Source: Protea cynaroides
Lineage: Eukaryota > Streptophyta > Magnoliopsida > Proteales > Proteaceae
NCBI GenBank assembly: GCA_028583415.1
Contig: CM053269.1
Coordinates: 79,351,567 to 79,415,566 of the forward strand
Direction of reading: 5' to 3'
Length of the DNA stretch: 64,000 nucleotides
The notes beneath the pieces were generated by a model. It saw nothing but the letters and a program-made list of their open reading frames with translations. It was not told the DNA's origin and made no database searches. Positions within the stretch are counted from its first letter, which is position 1. Each line of letters opens with the position of its first letter. Position numbers and translations under genes: made by a program. Below are positions 9,419 to 21,720 of the stretch, one piece after another.

Positions 9419-11509
9419 AGGTTTGCAGGAAACTATGGCAATAGGATCTTTTTTTTATTTTTTTTGATGAAGCGAGGGTTTTTCAGATCTGGTGGTAATC
9501 GTGAAGGGGCTAAGGCCTCTATCTGCGGCTTATAATGGGGACAGGGATGATGTGGGGTCTGCTGCAATCAAATCATTGGACCCGGTGGAGCTTGCAATAG
9601 CTTTGGATCTATTTCAGCAGTTGAGTGGTGTGCCAGAGCAGTCTCAGAAAGGAGTGCTGCAAACAGGCTTAGGATCTGCTAGAGCTTGTAGAAGGGAATT
9701 ACAGGAGGTGGTGCAAAGATGGACTCCGACGGGCGATGTTGTTATCTTAAAATAATGGCGCTGAAGTAGGGGGGCAAGTCGGTAGAGGATCCATCAAAGG
9801 CAATGGTGTTCACGGCTAGGGATTGTCGCTGGCAGGAGGAACAGGGCAGCTTGGTTCAAGTGTGTCAATGGCAACAGGTCTGGAAGCCATAAAGTTCTAT
9901 TCGTATCCAGGGGTCAGATTTTGGAAAGGTCCTCAGCTGGCCAGGGAACAGGGGAAGGGGCGAGGGCAGATCATGGGGGTGGAGCTAGGGTGTCTTCGGT
10001 TAATTGTGTGTCATAGCCATTGGTAGTGGCTCTCTCTGGTGACTCTGGATTTGCAACGAGAGGATTTCCTTCTAGGTTAGGAGCTTCTTCTTTTTTTTTT
10101 TCCTTCTCCTTAACGACAGGGAATGTAGGGGGCCATGCAGATTCGCATGCTAACTAGGGTTCCGCAAATATAACAGGAACCAGAGAGAGTGGCGAGGGTG
10201 GCCTAAGGTGCTCTACCAATAGCGGGTGTATCGGCACAGTTGGGAGAAGCTACAGGTGCGACTGGGGGGGTTTGCGAACCCTACCATGATGCATGCGATA
10301 TCACATGTGGGAGTCAAAAGTGCTAGGGAGGTGGTTATTTTTTCAGCCGGCGGTTCATCTTCTGCAATAGGGGATTTGCACATAGATATTGGGCTTTTCC
10401 ATAATGGTTTGCAGGAGGGGGATCGGGAGCTACATTTTGCAGGGGATGGGCCAGACAATATCAGCAACTGTCCCAACGGTGAAGGCAGTTGTTGAGCTGG
10501 ATCTTGTAGGATTATCGGATTATCGGATGGGGTTGAGGATAATCCAAAACTCATGTGGGTGATGCTGTCTGTAGGGGTTCCTGTGAGAAGGGCAGGTCGG
10601 ATGCTGTTGCTGTAGAGGCTCAAGGAATGTCGTCAGTGATTATTAGAAGGCGTTTTGAGGGGTCTACTTCGGTGCAGGGAGGAAAGCCTTTATTATCACA
10701 TATGGGGCATTTTCAATAGGGTGCTTTAGGTATCGGTTCATGTGGCCGTTTGATGATCTAGAATGCTAGAATTTCAGCCGAGGTAGTAATTGGACTGGCT
10801 CAGGGTATGGAGGATGCTCTAGGGTCTTCTGGTGTGTTAGTCATGAGGATAAGGGTGGACCTAAGATCACAGTGGAAGGGTCCTTCAAATCGGATTTTGG
10901 GTGTAGCCCCGGTTTGGATTTCTGATAGGATTTCATTGCATGTCGGTTCAGGGGTCAGAGCTTGGGTTCCCAGTGTATAGGGAGAGGTGGAGTCACATCA
11001 CATTATACAATGGTAAGCTGTGCAGGACACCAGAAGGGGTGTGGGCTATATGGGTTTAGGTGTAGCGGTTTAGTACAGATAATAAACGAGTTTGTAGAAT
11101 CGACATTAACGGGTTCTTCTTCAAGATGGCTTGCAGAATCCAAACTAGGTGGAGATTTGTTGGATTGTGTCTTGTATTCTATGGGATCCACAAAGGTATT
11201 GAAGTTATCTTTGTATTTGGATTTGGATCCATTACATGTGCAAGGGTTAATTTTTAAGTGGGTGGGGTTAAGGTTTTTAAGGAGTCTATATATTATCTCT
11301 ATGAGGAAAACCCTAGGTAAGTTTGAGCAAAAGGAAAACGCTTTGCATGTGGAGAGAGCTGTAGTATTTTCTTTGTGAATAAAGAAATTCTCTAATCCTC
11401 TAGGTGGAAGTAGGCATTCCAGGATTGGATGTTGAACCACGGTAAATCCTCGTATTGAGTGTTTGCTTGATTTTCACTTTCTCTTTCGTTTGCTCTTTCA
11501 TCCCTAACA

Positions 11510-11811
11510 AGGCCTACATCTCATTCCACAGAATGTGATGTTGGATTTATTTTTTTCTGTTACCCATTCATATAGTGATCGTGGATAGATAATATGTTAT
11601 CAATTGAGTTTTAGTCTTGACTTCAAGTTTTCCATTATGAATTCAAGATTTGTTATTCCTAAGTTCATTGGGATCAGTTTATGGTTAAAGAATATATATT
11701 CTCTTTCTTTTTTTCCATCTCACCCTATAGTTTATTGGGATTAGCTTGGACATGATTTTCCTTCAGTTCTAATTTTTTTGAAATTCCTTGATACTTGATT
11801 TGGGGAACTTA
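11510..11811. other. Unassigned DNA
   Basis: No gene or clear repeat seen between the retrotransposon end and the MITE at 11812. Confidence 0.3.
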
Positions 11812-12198
11812 GGCTGTGTTTGATTGCAAGGGCAATTGAAGGGGAAGGGAAGGGAAATTTTTTAACTTGAAAAAGAAATTTATTTATTTATTTATTTTGG
11901 TAAGGAAAAAAAAACTTTTATAGTGGTAACACAAAATGATTGTATAAATTACCTAAATTTCTTAACATATTTAGTAACGATCCTAATAAGATATGAAATT
12001 TATTTTACTTTTTAAATACAAGGGATTAGAATGCAAAGTGAATTGCAAGTTAATAACTAAATATGGAATGATCTGGGAATTAAGTTACATAACAATACGA
12101 TAGCATGTGTTGTAATTATTACAAAAGTTTCATTTTTAAGTTAAAAAATTTCCCTTCCCTTTCCTTCCCTTCAATTCCCCTTGCAACCAAACACAGCC
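11812..12198. mobile_element. Tourist-like MITE (GGCTGTGTTTG termini)
   Basis: 387 bp. The left end GGCTGTGTTTGATTGCAAGG and the right end CCTTGCAACCAAACACAGCC are inverted repeats. TTA is duplicated at 11809-11811 and 12199-12201, as in PIF/Harbinger elements. The interior is AT-rich and non-coding. Related copies lie at 47806-48159 and 61826-62174. Confidence 0.85.
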
Positions 12199-12201
12199 TT
12201 A

Positions 12202-13176
12202 AGGGCGGGGGTTCAGTGTTCGTTCAAATTGGAAATGTTTTATCAGTTTGGATGTGGAGAAGATAGTCGTATCGAAGAGAGGGAAGAATAGTGAAGAGTG
12301 TATCCCTAATTTCATCTCAACCCCTCTCTACTTGCTCAGAATTTTGTAAGGGGAGGGGAGGAAAGGTGTGGATGGATCTAGATTTTTCTCTCTTTTGGTC
12401 TTTCATCTTTTATTATGCTTTCTACCTTTTTTTCAGCATCAATGCCTTCTATCCAATTAAGAATAGACTACAGAAGGGCATGATCTAGATTCTGTTGTAG
12501 GTAGATTGAAGCAATAGGAGAAGCAAAGAACCATAGATATCTAGGTCAAGTTAAAAGCCTAGTTAGACCTTGCAGTGATGAGTGTTGTACTACTTAATAT
12601 GACTTCTGCTTGTTTCCTATCATAACTCATAAAATTAAAAAGAGAATATTTTTTACATTTGGTTGCCACTTGCCAGAGAAATTTTTTTACATTGTATAAT
12701 GAATTTTACTTTGGATCATAAGTTTCCCGTTATATTTCCCAATTGAAAGAGAAGTAAAATTAAAACTAGTTGTCTATCAAGTCTTGTTTCTAAACTCTCA
12801 ACTCTCAAAAACTTCTCCCATATTCTATACTCCTCATTTCTGAAACACAAGTAATGCTTTCTCTCTTTGGCCGCGATTTCTAATTGATTCCTTTTTTGGA
12901 TTGCATTCTTGTTTTCACAATGTCCCTTCTTTAAAGGATCATTAATAAAATGGATCCAACACTTTCAACTAGCATTTCATTTCTTTCAAACAAATACATG
13001 TATTAAAATGAGCTGATTAGTAGTTTGTTGTGCTATGGGCTTGAGAAACACATGATTAAGGTACATCCTGGTCCATAAAACCCTGTTTTGCACAATGACT
13101 AATAAACTCCACCTTTCTTACTCCTTTGTTGAATGGTCTGAATCAAAAGGGTTTTTAATAACCCAAATAAATTGTA
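12202..13176. other. Unassigned AT-rich DNA
   Basis: No recognisable gene. About 12650-12760 contains weak inverted repeats (TTGGTTGCCACTTGCCAGAG and AAGTTTCCCG...) like those of the small MITE at 2054. The open frame at 12291-12488 has no known features. Confidence 0.3.
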
Positions 13177-13316
13177 AAAATTGTTGGCCATGTATTGTCA
13201 TGGTTGGTAACTTGGCTAATGTGGCAGTGTGGATGATCATATAGTCAGAGAAATAAAGAGAGAAAGGGTCAATGCAAGAGAGAGACTGTTTGTGCAGTGG
13301 CAGGGACGAAGCAATA

Positions 13317-13318
<2 letters not shown>

Positions 13319-13358
<40 letters not shown>
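13319..13358 (+). repeat. (GT)n microsatellite
   Basis: About 20 GT units inside the solo LTR. Confidence 0.95.
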
Positions 13359-13361
<3 letters not shown>

Positions 13362-15968
13362 ACAATGTTCTACAACCTCCATAAGGTGTTTGGGAAGGCT
13401 TGAAGTGAATTGGCAATGATTCTGAGTTGATCTGGTCAGATGGTAAAGGCTGTGTACAAGTTTGTGGAGGAGAGAGAAAATGTGATGATGTAGAGGAGAG
13501 ATAAAGTGGCTAGGCCCCACTAAGGTCCCACTGCTGAGGCGGCCAATGCTTGATTTTGTGAAAGAAGGAAGAAAAGAGACCAAGGAGAGAGAATGAAGAG
13601 AAAGAATGAAGAGAGAGAAAAAAGAGAGAAAAAGAAGAGAGAAAAGGTGGAGAGAGAAAAATATGGGTGGGACCCACTGTGCTAAGGTGGCATGCCACCA
13701 TGGCCACCAGCTTGGCCGAGGGCTGCGGCACCATAGGTAGCAACCGAGGCCACAACCATGTCACAGTGGCATAGCAGCAGCCAGGCTGCCACAAGGACCA
13801 TGCCATCAAGGGTCATGGCACAGCCACAAGGCCCGCAGCCAAGCCATGCCACGCCCCAAGCAGGGCCGCAGGCCATCCAGGCAGCCATAGCCCCATAAGT
13901 AGATGTGCAGGCAAGCCATGGCTCCAGCACTAACAGGCCCGCCAGGCAGTAAGGCCTGCAGGCCCACAGCCACGTGCATGCTGATGGCTCCCCCGCAGTA
14001 GCTTCACATGCACACCAGGTGCTCGGCACAAGTCTAGGAGAGAGAAGGACCTTGCCGAGTCCAACCTTGAACTGATACTCCTTTGCATATAAAGGTTACA
14101 GACGCCACTAGAAATATCTTAAGGGGCATTTTTGGTAATAAAAATAAAGGAGATCCGAAATCGACTGCCTATATTGAGCCATGCATCTTAAATGCGCATC
14201 CAATGGCACTCAAAAATGAGGGATCAAGTGCATTGCAACGCTCCGTCAAGGTTCTCCCACTCGCTTCATCAGTGGCTGATTGCAGGTTAAAAATGTGGTT
14301 TGTGTCACATGGAGATGACGCTTTAATCCAGTGCAGCACGCGTACGGTGTGGTGACTTATGGATCCAAATCAAAAGGCCCTAATTAAAGCCGATAGCGTC
14401 AGACGCAATTAAGCCAATCTGATGGCTCAGGTTTTATTCCGTTTTTTCTTCTTGATCCTATGGCCATATATAAAGATACCCTGAGCAACCAACCAGAACT
14501 CGACATCGTGCCTGCCATGTCAGTGATGGCACGGCTCCAGTGTTGCACAAGTGCACCAAATGGTTCGAAAAGATTCTCTTTGTCCTGTTGTCATTGGTTA
14601 ATCTTCAAACGGCCATATCTCTCTCATCTGGAGGCCAAATCCGAAGGTTCAAGTTGCTGCGAGCTTCTTTCTGAATGCTCTACCTTTTGGGAACAATTTG
14701 GGGATGAAGAATAGAGAGGAGGCTCGGGTTTTTTTGGTAAAAAAAACTCTCTTTGGAAGGTGTTGGTGGGTTTTATGATGAAAAATCTTTACACCAATCA
14801 TCTATGAGGATATTGAGGCTCCATTGAAGAGTAATGAATGTCCAGAATGGTGGTGAGCCATTAATGGAGCTCTAAGTCGAGTAAAAATTGTAAAGGATAG
14901 AATAGAAGGGGTAAAAATGGGTTTTTGAGGGCTTAGCCTTATGTGTGAGAAATCAATCACCCACCAACCTCATCCTTGTCAGTCAATGGTGCATTAATGA
15001 GTTGTGAGAGGTTGGTGAAGCTTCCATTGAATATTTATAGTGATTGTGAGCTTGTGTGAAGCCTCATCGTAGTATTGGTGTGTGTTTATGTTTCGAATCC
15101 TTCCACCAACCATCAATGGGAGGAGTTGAGCTTCATTGATGTGTATTTGAGGGCTTGAATAAATGTTGGACATGATGGAAAGTTGTGTGCTTGATGAAGC
15201 TCTACAGGAAGATATGATAGGGGTTTGTTATGTTCTCAATGCATTGAAGGCATTGAATAATGGTTTGCCATTGAAGAAGAGCTATGAGAGCTCGAGTGAG
15301 TTTATGAAGAGCTAGAAGATGTGCTGAGACTATGCTAGGCTTCACAAAGACATTCCAAAGTCTTCCTAGAGTATCAAAAAATGTCAGACAATGGTTGTAA
15401 TATTCCTAACCATGTATGAGTTTCATGGCTTAATTTTTGTACTTAATGTATGCTAGTTGTAGGTGATGAATGATGAATACCTAACTAGCCTGTGCTAAAA
15501 TTATAGGACATTTTTATAAGCCCAAAACTATAACTGTTTGCTTTCCGTGGGTGTGCGTTAAGCATAATGTGTACAGCGAGTGCTGAGCACTAGTACTTCG
15601 GTACCTGAATTGTAGGCACATCTGTGCCCTCGTGTGTATAGCTAAAAGTAAAGTAGTGAGTATATACAGAGTCTATTGGGCATTACTCCGTAGACTAACC
15701 ATCACATATTGTGGTGGTGAACTACGTATACCTTGTGTTGTGGACTATGCATATTTTGTATCTTGTGAAGTGCGTGGAATAGCTTGCAGGATGGGTGTGC
15801 ACAATACGGTAGACCTGACCACTCTATGATAGTGAGGTAGTTGTGCATACGACTATGTGTGTGTGGTAGTGCTACAGTAATTATGTGATTGTAGTCAGTG
15901 GTTGAAGCATCAGCTCAAGACAGCATTTGTCTTCAAAGGATCATCGAGAAGAATGACACTGATTCAAC

Positions 15969-15984
15969 CCCCCCCCCCCCCCCC
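15969..15984 (+). repeat. C homopolymer
   Basis: Run of about 16 C near the solo LTR 3' end. The length is prone to sequencing error. Confidence 0.85.
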
Positions 15985-16011
15985 TAGTGTCAACTTGTGA
16001 TCAACAAAAAT

Positions 16012-16438
16012 GTAGAATGTTAATTTACTAACTGCCTTATGTTTCTTCAATATTATGCTTGTGGGAAGTGTGATTGTGGTTAGGCTATTATTATTTGTAC
16101 GACTTGTATAGGGATCGAGTTGGCAAGAAAACGCCAATAGCTATTTGGAAGTACGATTACAAAAAGATGTTTTGCTATCAAACAAATGATATGCATTCCT
16201 CGGTGGTAATTACTATTGACATGTGTAAATAATAATTCTATTGAGAATACTATGAACCTTGACTTTTGATTTGTTGTTTTGTTATTCAATACTCCTTTAT
16301 TTGCTTCTTTACAAATTCTTAGTACTCAATTTAGAATTAATTATATGAGTTGTTCATTTAGTCTCTTGTTTTTTTATCAGTTTATCACTAAAAGAATTTC
16401 TTAATATCTTTTTGGGTGCAGCACGTGATAATGAATAC
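16012..16438. other. Unassigned AT-rich DNA
   Basis: No gene or clear repeat seen. Confidence 0.3.
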
Positions 16439-16447
16439 ATAAATGTT

Positions 16448-18452
16448 ATGAAAAATTACAGAGACATCTCATTGACAATTCGTTTATTATACGACACTAC
16501 TTTGTGTATTTTTTATTTACACAGACTTCCCTTAAAAAGTCATATTTATTACTCATAAGTCCACTCCATTAGGCAATAGACGTTAATAGCTAACATGGGC
16601 AATGGTTATTTTTCAAAAGATGAAAATACCCTTATTTGTATTGATGTTACCTTTATACCCTTATTAATCCTAAGACAATTTAGGGTGTTCTTCGAATGAC
16701 GATTTCTTTCTCCAACCTCATCTTCCTTTGGATCTATAGCAATCGAAGTGGGAAGTGGGAAACCATATAATTTCGACCACGGATTGCAGATAGCTAGTTT
16801 AGTACCTTTCTCTTCTTTTTCATGATTCTAATCGGTTGTCTTCCCTGTAAGAATTTTTAGATCTCCTTTGGGTTTTTCCTATGGGATTTCCCATGAACCC
16901 TAACAAACACATCACACAGATTTCTAGAATCCAATGGAATTAAAAAGAGGGTTGTAGATTGATTTTCGACCGTTTCCTTAGCTTTGAATGCTTGGATCAG
17001 AGTCTTCCATAGCCTGTCGGGATTCCTTGAACTTCTCTCTGCATATGGGAACAGGAAAAGAAAATAACACCGTGGGTGTGGCGACTTTAACCATTGGTAT
17101 TTATAATACTACCCCCAACCCTGGACCAGTCCCACAGTGGAACAGGTTGATCCATCTCTAATCATACTTAAATCAATATACCTGTAACTAGACTCCTACT
17201 GAACCAACTAACCTTATAACTAATTTAACCTATAAAAATATCTTACATTCCCTTCCAATTTCTTCTTGTCACCGTTTTTTTCTTTCAAATCTTTTTTTGT
17301 CACCACCTTTTTCTCAAATCTGGTTTCAGGTCTCTTCTTATCACCGCCTAGCAATAAATCTGTTATGTTTCTGTTTTCTTTCTCCAATTTTTGACTCAGT
17401 TTTTTCTTTTACTAACGCTTGGTCTCCAGATCTTGGTTATTCTACTTCAACTCTTGTATTATCAGTTTTCTTCCTGTTATTTCATAAAATTTATTCTTAA
17501 GACAAATGTATGGCACAAATAAGTATCTGAGCCATATTCAATTCAGTTTGAGATGTTTTGCAAGTTCTATGGACTTTCAATATAACAGTTTTTACTTTCT
17601 ACCAGTGCTTCACCTTCAAGAAGGTTTAAAAAAAAATAAAAAAATAAAAATAAAATAAAATAATAGGTCTGATCCATTACTTGCAACATTATTAGTAGCA
17701 AGGAATGGCCGAAGGGCTCAGTTTCAGGGATAACCTAAAAGTTTTCTTTAAAGGGTATAGCCCTCGACATCATGTGGTTCTGAAAAACAGCTTTAAAAAT
17801 ATTCTTAATTAGTTATGGCTTCTCAGATTTCTAAATGGTTCTTAGGGAGGTATTGACTACAAGTTTCATTAATAAAAAGTGGTCCTTTGATTTTTTAAGT
17901 TCATAGATACTTTACAGGTTTTCATTCATTAGCTGTAACATTTTCTTCTCATCGATTTGGTTTCAATTTCTATATTCTTCTAGGGTTTTTTTTCTCTCTC
18001 TCTGGTTTAACTTTTGTAATCTAGGTTTGTTTTCAGCGAGATTGATATTTGTGTTCATCATTTATTAATTTGATCTTCAAGAATTCTTCAGCCAATTGCT
18101 TAGATTTCTCTCGAGTTTCACCGATTTTCTCTTTGTGTGGCACTAATTTCTTTCTTCGAGTTTCCAACGGATTTTTTCCTTCTTGAACTTCACTGATTCT
18201 TTTTTTTTTTTTTTTTTTTTTTTTTGAGTTCCATCAATTCATTTTTGGTTTAAAGTTCTGCTTTCACTAATTTTATCTTTCTTTCTAACCGGATTTGAAT
18301 CGGATTTTAACCTAATATTGGAAGGGTATTTTGTCAGCTTATATTGTTTGCTAACACTATTACTTTTATGGACCTAGGTGTAAATAAAAATAAACACACA
18401 AGATAGTGTCGTATAATAAATGATTGTCAAGAAGAGATCGTTGCAATTTTCC
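16448..18452. mobile_element. Mutator-like non-autonomous element with about 85-bp TIRs
   Basis: 2005 bp. The left end (ATGAAAAATTACAGAGAC..., TTTATTATACGACACTAC) is the reverse complement of the right end (GATAGTGTCGTATAATAAA..., GTTGCAATTTTCC) over about 85 bases. The flanks are 9-bp near-duplicates, ATAAATGTT (16439-16447) and ATAAATGTC (18453-18461). Long TIRs plus a 9-bp duplication are typical of MULEs. No transposase. The interior includes a diverged piece (about 16860-17220) of the LTR family found at 19054 and 30678, and poly(T) near 18200. Confidence 0.7.
16860..17220 (-). repeat. Diverged LTR fragment inside the Mutator-like element
   Basis: It shares in order with the LTRs at 19054-19482 and 30678-31103: ATGAACCCTAA...CACATCACACA, TGTAGATTGATTTTCGACC, TTTGAATGC, GAGTCTTCC, GGTATTTATAATACTA. 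It is more diverged than those two are from each other. Confidence 0.55.
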
Positions 18453-18461
18453 ATAAATGTC

Positions 18462-19053
18462 ATAATAATGTAGGAAAACAATGAAAGCAGTGGTGATGGA
18501 CATGGTTCCTCCCAATTTAACAAATGGGCACCTCTATAAAGCCCTATAGAAAAGATTTGGGGATTGGGTCTAGCTTGTTTAAGTAATTTTCCAAATTGAC
18601 TATCAATTTTTATTAGTTCTTAATTTTACATGGGGGATTTGTATGTTCAAAGTTTTGGATTGTTTTGAAGGGTGTTCACTTTTGCTACTTTACCTTTTTT
18701 ATTTTTTTTATTTTTTTTGGTAATTAATTACAATGCCTTTTTTCTATTGTTGTGTCCGTAGGCATTGACCTACTCATTATCACTTATAACATAATTACAT
18801 TTATCTTACAATCTTTTGGTTTCTTTTTTCTTAACGAAGGAGGTTGATGTCTTCAATACCATATTCTATTTTTCACCCCATATCTTAAACTTTTTATGAT
18901 TAAATTAAACCTAGTATTCCTTTCTTTCACATTTTGAGAGTGTCTTCATCTTGAATTATGTGAAATCTAATTAAAGAGGATATGGTGTAGCCATCATTCA
19001 CAAGCGGTTGAATTCTGGTTCTTGTAAAAATTAAGACATGGGTATGTACGTAG
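18462..19053. other. Unassigned DNA
   Basis: No gene or clear repeat seen. The last five bases (CGTAG) are the candidate target duplication of the element that follows. Confidence 0.3.
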
Positions 19054-19482
19054 TGTTAGAATTTTTTTAATGCAAATTGGGGCTTTCCTATGAAATTTTC
19101 TATGAGCCCTAATGAATCCACCACACATATCACTATAATACAATGGGCATTAAAAGAGACGATAAAACACATACCATTTACTGTAGATTGATTTCCAACC
19201 ATTTCTTGTAGTTTGAATGCCTAGAGTCTTCCACTGCTTCTTGGGATCTCTTTTTTGTCTTCGTGGGTATGAGAGTATCAGAGAGATAAAACCCAATAGC
19301 TGCAGACACCCTTACCATGGTATTTAAAATACTAACCTTAATCTAGAACAATTCCCACAATGGACTGGATTAGTAGTCTCTAACTAGTGACGAACCAAAC
19401 CTGAACCGATCAACTAGTAATTGAACTCTCCCTTAACAATTGGTTAGGTAATTGATTAAGCCCACACAACTGAAATCTAACA
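19054..19482 (-). repeat. 3' LTR of the 12-kb minus-strand element
   Basis: Plus-strand boundaries TGTTAGAATTT ... AAATCTAACA. A polypurine tract adjoins on its right side. Confidence 0.7.
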
Positions 19483-19584
19483 ATCTCCCACTTGGGCTAG
19501 ATTAATTATAAAACCACCATAGTGTAAGGACGAAATTTTTGTAATGGTTGATATGGTTGAAATATAATGAAAAAAATAAAAATT

Positions 19585-19873
19585 GAGTCACCACCTAGAT
19601 AAGGTCTAGGACCTATGTATATAATTTCTCAAATGACAAATACTAATGAGTCACGTAATGGATTAAAGCTTATGGTCAAACTAGAGAAACAATGGGTAAG
19701 TATCATGTTACAATTTGAGAAAGTGTTAGGCACCCAAATTGCCTAATCCGAAGATTAGTCTCCATATACTGTCCTTTCCTATCGTAATTTAAATTACAAG
19801 CAATGGCTAAACAAATTTTGACAGGTACTAGACCTAGGTTCTAGATATATCTCAATCTAGGAGCAAACCATAC
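19585..19873 (-). repeat. Minus-strand fragment of Gypsy-type LTR end plus PBS
   Basis: On the minus strand it reads TTGGGTGCCTAACAC..., GGTCCTAGACC, ATCTAGG and then TGGTGACTC (19593-19585). It matches in order the plus-strand segment 24700-24863, which ends TGGCGACTC. The two are therefore opposite-facing copies of one LTR end/PBS. Confidence 0.55.
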
Positions 19874-20330
19874 TGTAAGCACCCCATTTTTGCTTTCCTT
19901 AACTAGGACAACCATATTGGTGTGTAAATAGCAAGAGAGGGGAGGCGAGTAAAACTCTCTCAAACTAGCAGTCAATAAGTCACTGTGTGCTCTCTACGAT
20001 ATTCTGAGCTGAGCCAAAGTGCCCCAGTATGCAAGAGTTTTGGTGAATGGATTCGAAAAGGTTGCGGGTCAATTCAAGGTTTAGACGGTAAGCGGTGACT
20101 TCGAGACTGATTTTTGTGGACTCCACAGCAATGTCATGGACTATAATTTGCATGGATGCGTAGGACACATGATCATCTCCAAAATGAGACCAGAATCGCT
20201 TAATTCTGATGTCAGATGGAGAAGAGATCGCGATTTTAGTTGATTTGAAAGTGCAGAGGGTTTTTTGTGTGAATTATCATAAATTAAGGACTTTTGGCTG
20301 AATTATCATAAATTTGATTTGATCGGACTT

Positions 20331-20962
20331 CAATTCTTCATATCTTGTTCATCCGAAGTCCGAATCAGGCGATTCAAGTGCCAGTGTACTCCATTGTCTG
20401 TCCTCTTCAAAGTGGACATAAAGAATTTTGGGTAGAAGCCGCCAGCGAGTCCCATGCAAAGTTGCCAGTAGGATTATATTCAAAACTTCAATTCTTCATA
20501 TCTTAATCATCCGAAGTCCGACTCAGACGATTCAAGTGCCAGTGTGTTCCACTGCCTATCCTCTTCAAAATGGACGTAAAGAATTTTGGGCAGAAACTGC
20601 CAGCGGATCCCATGCAAAGTTGCCAGTAGGATTATCGTTAAAACTTCAATTCTTCATATCTTGATCATCCGAAGTCCGAATTAGGCGATTCAAGTGCCAG
20701 TGTGCTCCATTGTCTGTCCTCTTCAAAGTGGACGTGAAGAATTTTAGGCAAAAGCCATCTGCGGGTCCTATGCAAAGTTACCAGTAGAATTATCATCAAA
20801 GCTTCAATTCTTCATATTTTGGTCATCTAACATCCGAATCAGGTGATTCGAGCACCAGTGTGCTCCTTTGTCTGTCCTCTTCAAAGTGGATGTGAAAAAT
20901 CAGAGACAGAGGCCATCGAAATTTTTCATGCGGAATTGCAAGCTGAGAGGATCCATAATAGA
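20331..20962 (+). repeat. 158-bp tandem repeat, four units
   Basis: CAATTCTTCATAT starts at 20331, 20489, 20647 and 20805, exactly 158 bases apart each time. Each unit also carries GATTCAAGTGCCAGTGTG, TGTCTGTCCTCTTCAAAGTG and CATGCAAAGTTGCCAGTAG. The fourth unit decays after about 20900. Confidence 0.9.
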
Positions 20963-21135
20963 GAGAGAAATCAATCCAGTCCAGCCTTACCCAGCCCAAA
21001 CCAGTCCATACCAAGTCGGTTCAACCCATGTGCTTGTATTTTTTGTATGTTCGTATTTTTGTTATACCTATATGTTCATATGATATATATTATATATTTA
21101 TATATTATATAATATTTCTAAGTATTATATTATAT

Positions 21136-21140
21136 TATAT

Positions 21141-21196
<56 letters not shown>
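21136..21196. repeat. (TA)n microsatellite
   Basis: Perfect TA run of roughly 28 units following TTATA repeats. Confidence 0.95.
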
Positions 21197-21198
<2 letters not shown>

Positions 21199-21234
21199 GG
21201 TCATGAACCCGATAAAGAGGGAGAACCCGATAAG

Positions 21235-21275
21235 GGAGAGAGAGAGAGAGAGAGAAAGAGAGGAAAGGAAACCAT

Positions 21276-21313
<38 letters not shown>
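21235..21313 (+). repeat. (GA)n microsatellite, interrupted
   Basis: GAGAGA runs separated by short A-rich interruptions. Confidence 0.9.
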
Positions 21314-21469
21314 TGGGAAGAGAGAGGAGGAGGAAAGCCGAAAAGGGGAAAAGATTTTGGTGGAGGCAAAGATGGAGGTGCCGCCACCTCCACCTTTCCC
21401 ATACCCACCGACCTGCTACCCCAACAGCAACCCAACGACCGCCACCTCCTACTCACTCACTCCCACCCA

Positions 21470-21720
21470 CCATGCTGCCACATCCTTCTTGAGCCCAACC
21501 AGCCCAATAGCATGCCCATGCCCCTACTCCCTCTCCGCCACCTCCTTCTTGAACCCAACCAGCCCAACAACAGCTCCATGCCCCTACTCTCTCACCGCCA
21601 CCTCTTCTTGAGCCCAACCAGCCCAACAGCAGCTCCATGCCCCTACTCCCTTCCACCTCTTGAGCCACTCACTCCCTCCCTTCCACATCTTGAGCCATAA
21701 ATCCCTCCACCTCTTGAGCC
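21470..21720 (+). repeat. About 60-bp tandem repeat, C-rich
   Basis: The unit carries TTCTTGAGCCCAACCAGCCC, then AACAGCAGCTCCATGCCCCT, then ACTCCCT...CGCCACCTC. Three to four copies are followed by shortened CTTGAGCCA units down to about 21920. Open frames across it are Pro/Ser-rich repeat products. Confidence 0.8.

Larger units (their letters stand above)
7514..11509 (+). mobile_element. Non-autonomous LTR retrotransposon with 351/352-bp LTRs
   Basis: The 5' LTR is 7514-9403 (351 bp once the nested 1534-bp insertion and its 5-bp duplication are removed) and the 3' LTR is 11158-11509 (352 bp). Both run TGTTRG... to CCCTAAYA. A PBS (TGGTATCAAAGCC) follows at 9406. The 1.75-kb interior (9404-11157) has only short open frames and no recognisable gag, protease, integrase, RT or RNase H. 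The flanking 5-mers (TGACC, AGGCC) do not match, so the ends may derive from recombination between two copies. A shortened relative lies at 49077-49945. Confidence 0.75.
13182..16006 (+). mobile_element. Solo LTR (2825 bp), probably Copia type, same family as 51220-56565
   Basis: It starts TGTTGGCCATG and ends GTGATCAACA, flanked by the 5-bp duplication AAAAT (13177-13181 and 16007-16011). The two family members share the opening (TGTTGG..., GTGCAGTGGC), a CCACCATGG/GGCCGAGGGC GC-rich tract (13670-14030; 51590-51800), and a 3' region with CATTACTCCGTAGACTA, GCTTGCAGG and GACACTGATTCA-C(n)-AGTGTC. The last block resembles the LTR end of plant Copia SIRE-like elements. No internal domain adjoins it. 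The Ala-rich frame on the minus strand at 13682-14029 is a by-product of the GC-rich tract. Confidence 0.8.

Noticed and set aside
9492..10623. Open frames in the interior of the 7514-11509 element
   Set aside because: Short, overlapping on both strands, no gag or pol motif; the interior appears non-coding.
13682..14029. Ala/Cys/Trp-rich minus-strand frame in a GC-rich tract
   Set aside because: Lies inside a solo LTR; the related LTR at 51220 has a diverged equivalent in a different frame.
21028..21611. Plus-strand frames over the TA/GA microsatellites and C-rich repeat
   Set aside because: Low-complexity translation, for example poly-Ile/Tyr then Arg/Glu then Pro/Thr.
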